Below, piece after piece: positions 57,117-64,000 of a DNA stretch of 64,000 bases. Within the stretch, counting starts at the first letter, position 1. The number at the start of each line of letters is the position of its first letter. Source of the stretch: Rheum nobile (Eukaryota; Streptophyta; Magnoliopsida; Caryophyllales; Polygonaceae). Location of the stretch: positions 992,001 through 1,056,000 of the forward strand of contig WOAB01000052.1 in the NCBI GenBank assembly GCA_027886185.1, read 5' to 3'. A model generated the notes under the pieces. It searched no databases and was not told the origin of the DNA. It worked only from the letters and a program-made list of their open reading frames with translations. A program made the position numbers and the translations under genes.

Positions 57117-59836
57117 ATGGGCTCTGCTTTGATACCCATGATCATCACTTCAACCTTCAAATCGATTCCTTCCACAATTTTTCTCCTGCTGCTGCTTTCC
57201 TTCTCTACCTTCACTTTCACCACAGGTTTGAGAAAAGATTAATCCTTACAATTTTCATTGCTTTCTTCTAGCGTCGTGTTTCATGGAGTTGAAATTCGCT
57301 CTCTGAATTGTTCAATTTTATGCTGAATGGTTGATTCTTCTGCTATTTGGCTTACTCTCGAGCTTTAGCTATATAGTCTCTTTCATTTGGGGTTATGAAT
57401 GGCTGGATTTTTCATCAAATTTAGTGAGAGGGTAAAATGGTTGAATACAGAGAGGGTAAAATGGTTGAACATCAATTTATTTATTTATTTAATAAGTGAA
57501 ATGCTGAAAACGTTTTTGCGAATGTTTCAATCCAACAGTGATTCAGTTACCTGTTCTTCGCAATCCTCTGTCTCTGTTTCAACTTGATGGTCTTTGACGT
57601 AGAATCTTTTTCCTGCAGTATCTAGACCAATATCTGGATAGAAATTGATGTTCTATGGCGAAATGATGAGATTTCTGCTTAGAAATTGTCATAAATCTCA
57701 CTTTATAAGTTTTTCTTGTATATGTTTGCCCTATTCCCTGTGATCAAATTGTCTGAAAATGATGAGCTGAAGAAGGGATAAATTCTCTTGTTCTCTCCTC
57801 TCTTTTTTTTAACCCTGTGGCCTATTTCAGAAGCATATGATCCTCTTGATCCTAATGGGAATATCACCATCAAGTGGGACGTCATACAATGGACACCTGA
57901 TGGCTATGTTGTAAGTACACCACACGATGTTTGGCTTCTATGACTGTTCTCTTTAAATGCATTACAGTAGATCCAATAAAAGGAAGTTGTCTTATGGATT
58001 ATCACATTAGATGATGGCAACAGTTGCTGTATTTCATGAACTTAAATCAATTAATGTACATCTATCTGTCACTGATCAGCTGATTCAGCTCCATCTCTAC
58101 AAAATTAGGTTATAAAGCTCTATGGTTATAAGTTTATAACTCTGAATAAAATTGCATCATGACTGGAAGTTGGTGTATTTCTGGAATATGATTTTGCAGG
58201 CTGTTGTTACCATGTACAACTTCCAAAAGTACAGGCATATTCAAGCACCGGGATGGCAACTGGGATGGACATGGTCGAAAAAGGAGGTTATATGGAGCAT
58301 GGTTGGAGGCCAAGCAACGGAGCAAGGGGACTGCTCCAAGTTCAAAGGCAACATCCCGCACTGCTGCAAGAAGAAGCCCGCCATTGTGGACTTGATGCCC
58401 GGAACTCCCTACAATCAGCAGATTGCAAACTGCTGTAGAGGAGGCGTGCTTAACTCGTGGGTACAGGAGCCAGCCACAGCTGTTAGTGCGTTCCAGATCA
58501 GCGTCGGCCAAGCTGGCACCACTAACAAGACGGTGCGAGTGCCCAAGAACTTCACCCTCTTGGCCCCCGGCCCTGGCTATACATGTGGACCTGCAAAGGT
58601 GGTCAGGCCTACTAAGTTCATCAGTCAAGATGGGAGGAGAGTCACTCAGGCCATGAGTAAGCTTCCGCTAATATGCTTCCTTCCATGTTAAACACTAAAA
58701 TCTAGAATTTGAGCTTTTTTTAGGCTTCTATGTTACACATCAAATGACTAGGACACTAATTTTGCTTTTGATGAAAATTTTAGGCCATCAGGAACTTAAT
58801 CTCTTCATTTCTTTTGGTGTTTGTAGTGACATGGAACGTTACATGCACGTACTCGCAGTTCCTTGCTCAGAAGACTCCCACATGCTGCGTCTCACTCTCC
58901 TCCTTCTACAATGATACCATAGTAAGCTGTCCTACATGTTCGTGTGGCTGCCAGAACACTAGTCAACCTGGAAGCTGTGTAAAGTAAGATTTCTCAAGCT
59001 CTTTTGTTTTTTTTCTTCTTTACTGCTATTTAGAGCCTTTTCCTTTTCAAGCTCTCTAGGTATGAATATAACGTGGTTTTGCGTTGCTATGCCAGGTCTG
59101 ATTCTAGTTATTTGGCATCTGTTGTTTCTGGTTCGAGTCAAAATAAGAACAATTTGTCACCATTGGTCCAATGTACGAATCATATGTGCCCTATCCGGAT
59201 TCACTGGCATGTGAAACTCAACTACAAAGAATACTGGCGTGTGAAAGTCACTATTACGAATTTCAACTACAGGATGAACTATTCGGATTGGAACATGGTT
59301 GTGCAGCATCCCAACTTCGATAACCTTACCCAAATCTTCAGTTTCAATTACAAGCCATTAACTCCTTATGGATCCTTAAGTAAGCTCATACTCTTCAAAT
59401 CCTTATATCCATATAAATAAACCATTTCACCTAATTCATTATATATATTTTGGGTAGCTTGTTTTTCTAACCAAACAAGGTATAAACAATGCTTGACGGT
59501 TGATTATGACATTTTTCTTTTTGGTTCTGTTTCCTTACAATAGATGATACTGGCATGCTATGGGGAGTTCAGTTCTACAATGATTTGCTGACGCAGGCTG
59601 GGCCTTATGGAAATGTACAATCGGAGCTTCTCTTCCGCAAGGACTCGTCCACTTTTACATTCGAAAAGGGATGGGCTTTCCCAAGAAGGGTCTATTTCAA
59701 TGGAGATAACTGTGTTATGCCGCCGCCTGATTCCTATCCTTACATGCCAAACACAAGCCCTCCACTAAAAACCACTCTTTTCTCTTTGGCAATGGCTTTT
59801 TTGCTGGCCTTTGTATTCATGCTCACTTGTTCTTAA
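57117..59836 (+). CDS. COBRA-like GPI-anchored protein (COBRA/COBL1 type), 6 exons, 459 codons
   Basis: Exons 57117-57225, 57831-57910, 58200-58656, 58827-58983, 59096-59379, 59544-59836, all with GT-AG introns and consistent phases. The product has a signal peptide (hydrophobic run to about residue 36), then AYDPLDPNGNITIKWDV, the COBRA domain (QKYRHIQAPGWQLGW, CSKFKGNIPHCC), the family CCVS cysteine cluster (CCVSLSSFYNDTI, about residue 235), MCPIRIHWHVKLNYKEYW and a hydrophobic tail after PNTSPP suiting a GPI anchor. Several N-x-S/T sites are present. COBRA proteins sit at the outer plasma membrane and orient cellulose microfibrils during anisotropic growth. RVTQAMMTWNVTC and the C terminus match COB/COBL1 better than COBL4. 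All conserved cysteines appear present and no stop is seen, so it looks functional. It converges on the COBL4-like gene 640 bp away. The exact paralogue needs a tree. Confidence 0.93.
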
Positions 59837-60474
59837 GCCTCACTTTCGTTACAGCTGCAAGTTACACATTTACAGAAGTTTTGACCATTGAGTACCATAA
59901 CTGAAGAAATCCTGTTTGAAGACCTCATAGAGAATAAGGTGCTGTCAGTTGTCTTCCATCAAACAAGACTAAGATGTCGTCTCATATCGGTAACCATATT
60001 ATAAGTTTTTCCATTTCTTGCTGCTGTATCACATGTCTAATTCGTCCTGTTATATAATATTGGTCTCGATAGAACATTTATATTGTGAATATCAACCACA
60101 TAAAATCTATTGCTAATGGAGGGTCTTGATCTTGTCTGCTCTTGGCTTCTTTTATAATGGACTTATTTGGTGCGTCTACGCTAACTTCTCTACTGCATAA
60201 GATTCCACAATACAGAGGGAAGAAACAGAACGGCATAACTGGGGAAGTATATTAAGTTGTATGCTGAAAATTGAAGGCTTACACATCCATGCATTTACAC
60301 TATATGATCTGGGAATATCTTCCTGGTGTATTCTGTTGAAAAAATGATGACTTTCTATATCTGATGACCGCTATTTTGTTACTTCTTTCTCTGTAATATG
60401 TATCAGATCCCTCACATGACCTTTAATTGAACTCCTTGGCCTCAAAAAGTGTCAGATTCTTTGCAAAAACAATC
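59837..60474. other. Intergenic spacer between convergent COBRA-like genes
   Basis: Holds both 3' untranslated regions. No clear gene. AATAAA-like polyadenylation signals are not sharply placed on either strand. Confidence 0.5.
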
Positions 60475-62397
60475 TCATAGGTGAACAAAAATGAAGGCAA
60501 GTACTGAAACACTTATAATCAAAACTGAGATTGAAGTGACAGAAGCCGAGTTGGGTAGGTAAGGGTAGGTATCTGGGGGAGGCAGCATACACTCGTCGCC
60601 ATTGAAGTAGACCCTCCTCGGAAACGCCCACCCTTGTTTGAACGTGAAGGTGTTTGCATCCTTCTGGAGCAGCACCTCCGACTGGACGTTTCCTAGCGGT
60701 CCTGCTTCCATCAAAACGTCGTTGTAGTACTTGGTTCCGTAAAACATCCCTGTATCATCTGCAGTAGAGAAAATGGTAATAAAATTAGCAAGAATGATAG
60801 GATTTGAAGTGCATCCCAACTTGAAAGGATAAGAACCAAACTCAGTGTTGTTAAGGAAACTGACTTATGGATTGATAGGGAACGAGAGGCTTGTAGTCGA
60901 AGCTGAAGACTTGAGTGATGTTATTGAGATTGGGGTGCTGGACAACCAGAGTCCACTGTGTGTAGTTCATCCTGTAGTTGAAGTTGGTAATGGTGACCTT
61001 GGCACGCCAGTAGTCCTTGTAGTTGAGCTTGACGTGCCAGTGGATTCGAACCGGGCACATGTGGTGCGTGCAGTGCAAGAGCGGGCTGCTGTCCTTCCTC
61101 GGAGTGTTGGCTCCCACCATGCTAAGGATTTTGGAGCCGCTCCTGATCAATCACAGGGTTACGTACAATGATACTTCAAAATGCAATTCAAAGCTTGTGT
61201 TGTTTTTCCGTCGATGAATTAGATGGTTGGTTTGTGTAAGACGTGACTTACTCAACGCAAGCCTTGTTGTGCTCGCATCCACAAGCGCAGGACGGGCATG
61301 GGGTGATGGTCTGGTTGTAGAAGGACGACATGGAGACGCAGCAAGCGGGGTGCTTGCTTGCTAGAAACTGGGAGTAAGTGCAGGTGACATTCCATGTCAC
61401 TGTAATGGCCGGATCACGTACACAATGCAATGCATGAGAAATGAGCAAGTAATTAAAGATTAAGAGGCCAGGAAGCTTACTCAAGGCCTGAGTTTTGCGA
61501 CGACGGTCAGGAGTAAGGAAGTTGGTGGGGGGCACAACCTTGGCAGGGCCACAAGTGTAGCCGGGACCAGGACCCAGCAGGGTGAAGTTCTTGGGCAGCT
61601 TCACGGTCTTGTTGGAAGTCCCGGCTTGTCCCACACTGACCTGAATTCAACAAGCTCAAGTAATTAAGTAGAAACACGGAAGGGGAGCTAGAGGTGGCAG
61701 GTGTTGGTAGGGTTAGCTAGGGACCTGGAACTGGGAGACGGAGGAGGAGGGGTCCTGGCCCCAGGCGGAGACCACGCCGCCCTTGCAGCAGCTGGAGACC
61801 TGCTGGTTGTAGGGGACGTCGGGGAGGAGGTCCACCGCGCTGGGGGTGCGCTTGCAGCAGTGCGGGATGTTGCCCTTGAACTTGGAGCAGTCTCCCTGCT
61901 CCGTCGTCTGCGCCCCCACCATCGACCATATCACCTCCTTCTTCGCCCACGTCCACCCCACCGTCCACCCCGGCCTCATTATGTGCCTGTACATCTGGAA
62001 GTTGTTCATCGTCACCATCGCCTGCATGCGCGCACATAACATAACGTCCACATTCAAACCCTGGCCTGGCCTGGCCTGGCCTGGCCTATAATTAATTAGT
62101 ACGTATATATATGCATGCATATATGATGACCGGCTAACTGGCCAAGTAACGTACCACATAGCCATCTGGTGTCCAAGACATGATATCCCACTTGATCGTA
62201 ATGTTCCCATTCGGATCCAACGGATCGTATGCTCCTGCAAGTTCAATTTATCACCACTTATATGGCACGCACATCAAAATTGAAACAAGCTACCAACATC
62301 AACATATATGAATCACAATCGTACGTGCACTTTATTAATCACCTGCGTAAGAGATAATGGCGAGCAAAACACAACCTAAAATGCCTAATCTTATCAT
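60475..62397 (-). CDS. COBL4: COBRA-like protein 4 (COBL4 / IRX6 / brittle-culm type), 7 exons, 433 codons
   Basis: Minus-strand exons 62397-62343, 62234-62155, 62021-61725, 61640-61481, 61399-61252, 61142-60865, 60758-60475, all GT-AG. Features: signal peptide MIRLGILGCVLLAIISYAG; AYDPLDPNGNITIKWDIMSW; YRHIMRPGWTVGWTWAKKEV; VIWSMVGAQTTEQGDC; KNFTLLGPGPGYTCGPAKVV; the cysteine cluster CCVSMSSFYNQTITPCPSCA (about residue 217); NDTGMFYGTKYYND; FKQGWAFPRRVYFNGDECML; and a hydrophobic GPI-type tail after PYLPN. These match the COBL4 clade, which is needed for cellulose assembly in secondary walls of xylem and fibres. It has one intron (61724-61641, between SQFQ and VSVGQ) that the plus-strand paralogue lacks. 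No stops or lost cysteines, so it is apparently functional. Confidence 0.94.
62060..62086 (+). repeat. CCTGG pentanucleotide microsatellite in a COBL4 intron
   Basis: Five perfect CCTGG units plus a partial one, within the second intron of the COBL4-like gene (62154-62022). Confidence 0.9.
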
Positions 62398-64000
62398 CGT
62401 GACCTATACGTACAAGATGCTAACGAGAAGGAATTTGAAACCGATCGATATATGGTCCGTGGTGGAAAGAAGATGGATGGAGGTGTATAACTAGAAGAAT
62501 TTTTTGGAGGGCCGGGCTCACCCACTGGTTGTTGGAGGAGGACTCCTTTGCATTTATTCGGCGGACAAACTAAGTTTCGGTAGCTTTAAGCAACGGCTTC
62601 GAGGCAGACGTTGAAAGGTGTCATCTCAACCGTCATTACTTTCACTCTCCATCTTATGCATTGCCTTATGTACACAATAAAAGTTACTCTTAAACTACTA
62701 ATTAAGAAAAAATAGAGACGTGCCATATCAATTGACTGCATTGGACAACGAAAATTCACCTAATTACTTAATAAGAGCAAGCACAAGTAATAGGTGTTGT
62801 ACGTAGTTGTGAAGTTGATATAACAACATAATTTTAATCTCACTTATTTATGTAGCATTCTAGAAGAATACAACTTACATATTCTTTATTCTTTTGGTGT
62901 GAAAACCATAATATTTGGGGTCCAGATTTGGAAATTTGTTAGTGAAAATTAGCGGAAATTTTGAATCATTAATAATTCGGTTCTCAAATAATTTACTTCT
63001 TCGATCTCTTCCCTAGCCAAGGGCGCGCAGTAAAATTTGTTTATACCAGGCACTGACCAATCTTACTTTATTTTACACACAGACTATTAGCAGAAGCCTT
63101 ATTTTGATCAGATCAATTTCATTTGATCCATAAAAATGAGGAAAGTTACAAGATCTTGAAGCGCATATACGCACATACATATATAGATTGGGGCAAAATT
63201 TTATGACATGCCAAGAATTTGCACATGGAATTCCACTCATATAATTACGGATGTACAGAAGTTCCCTTGATTTGCAAGTTTCTTTTTTCTGTCAGAAAAG
63301 AGGAGTTTGAAACAAGTAAAAAACATTTGCATCCTAAGAAATTAAGGTATGAATACACAGGAAAATTCGTCGACAAGTACCAACATCAAGTAGCATGTCA
63401 TCTTCACAGAAAAGGATGTCTTACTCTCAGCCATACAACAAATTACACGTATGAAAGTTAACGATATTTGCTCAGACCCTTCACTACTTCTCCAATACCA
63501 TTTTTAGTTATATATAGCATTAGATTTGTTGTATAAGGGTGTAACGTTGATCAAACTTCGGTTCGACTTGGATATAGATTAAATCGTGTCAACGCATTTT
63601 TCAAAACCAATATTTCGACTCTTACTCTTGTAGCCTTAGGGTTGCACGAAATTCGATTCGGAATAAGACAATCAAACCTCTATTGAACAAGGCAATATCA
63701 ATAGAGAACACTTGCTGTTTTCGGTGTTTGTTCGATACAAGAGATCGTTCTCTTTCTGGATATCCCAAGACTTGCCCCAACCTCACCCTTATATAGGGCA
63801 TAAGTAGTTAGGCGGTTACATAGTGGTTGGGAAGTTGCATGACGGTTGGACGGTTGCATGGCGTTTGGGCGGTTGAAAAACCGCCAAACTACTCAAGCAT
63901 AACCCCACCCTTATAAATATGACTTCTTGGTGTCCGCCTCTCGAATCCCCACACGTTTCGTAACCCCGAGTCCGAATCCACGCACACGAGTGTGCACTCC
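62398..64000. other. COBL4 upstream region and unassigned sequence
   Basis: Contains the COBL4 promoter (minus sense). No decisive TATA box; ATATATCG around 62445-62455 is a weak candidate. No gene is supported. 63526-64000 shows LTR-like text (a TGTTGTATAAGGG start, TATATAGGGC near 63794, and repeated CGGTTG / GGCGGTT units at 63812-63890) that may be the edge of a retrotransposon running off the window. The frame 63219-63461 is not recognised. Confidence 0.35.

Noticed and set aside
58134..58628. 164-codon minus-strand frame over the COBRA-like gene
   Set aside because: Antisense to a clear conserved exon.
61701..62039. Plus-strand and alternate minus frames over COBL4 exon 3
   Set aside because: GC-rich third positions of the real exon open the other frames.
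1..64000. rRNA, tRNA, plastid or mitochondrial insertions
   Set aside because: No recognisable rRNA or cloverleaf tRNA gene, and no organelle gene segment, was noticed on either strand.

Overview
This is nuclear DNA from a flowering plant, very probably a eudicot. The evidence is two multi-exon COBRA-family cell-wall genes with GT-AG introns, an AT-rich intergenic background, and dense nested plant transposons (Ty3/Gypsy with an initiator-Met primer site, Helitrons with RPA genes, CACTA and Mutator-like elements, LINE remnants). I see nothing that fixes the species. The gene-poor part runs from 1 to about 56.8 kb; the two host genes I can support lie at 57.1-62.4 kb.

Layout. 0.5-1.1 kb: decayed LINE RNase H domain. 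1.6-6.5 kb: small Helitron (minus strand) with a CACTA element (2703-5987, target duplication ACT) inside it that carries a decayed Transpos_assoc / C48-protease gene. 7.57-21.23 kb: a solo LTR (target duplication CAACT) split by a 5'-truncated LINE (7843-8668) and by an 11-kb non-coding LTR retrotransposon (8719-19754). That retrotransposon is itself invaded by a TIR element with ~250-bp tandem repeats (10602-12562) and by a gene-capturing CACTA element (12819-16213, target duplication TAG). The latter holds pieces of an AlkB-like oxygenase, an SYP7-type syntaxin and an unidentified gene.

21.2-26.3 kb: low-coding DNA with duplicated short plus-strand exons and an 18-base C run. 26.4-36.3 kb: a formerly autonomous Helitron on the minus strand, with an RPA70-like gene then Rep/helicase, both broken. 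36.5-36.8 kb: another LINE RNase H remnant. 37.0-40.6 kb: element with a decayed Mutator/FAR1-type transposase. 40.8-41.4 kb: ~300-bp tandem repeat. 41.50-53.88 kb: Mutator-like element with ~230-bp terminal inverted repeats, split by a complete 11-kb Ty3/Gypsy element (41732-52724, target duplication CGAAA). The Ty3 element has an extra acidic ORF before gag, and its stop codons look like C-to-T decay.

57.1-62.4 kb: two COBRA-like genes in convergent orientation. The plus-strand gene resembles COBRA/COBL1 (primary wall growth, 6 exons, 459 codons). The minus-strand gene resembles COBL4 (secondary wall cellulose, 7 exons, 433 codons). Both have a signal peptide, the CCVS cysteine cluster and a GPI-type hydrophobic tail. 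Their stop codons are about 640 bp apart. Everything else in the window is best read as transposons and their debris. The window's main interest is the order and depth of nesting, the captured host-gene exons and the decay pattern, more than a new enzymatic system.
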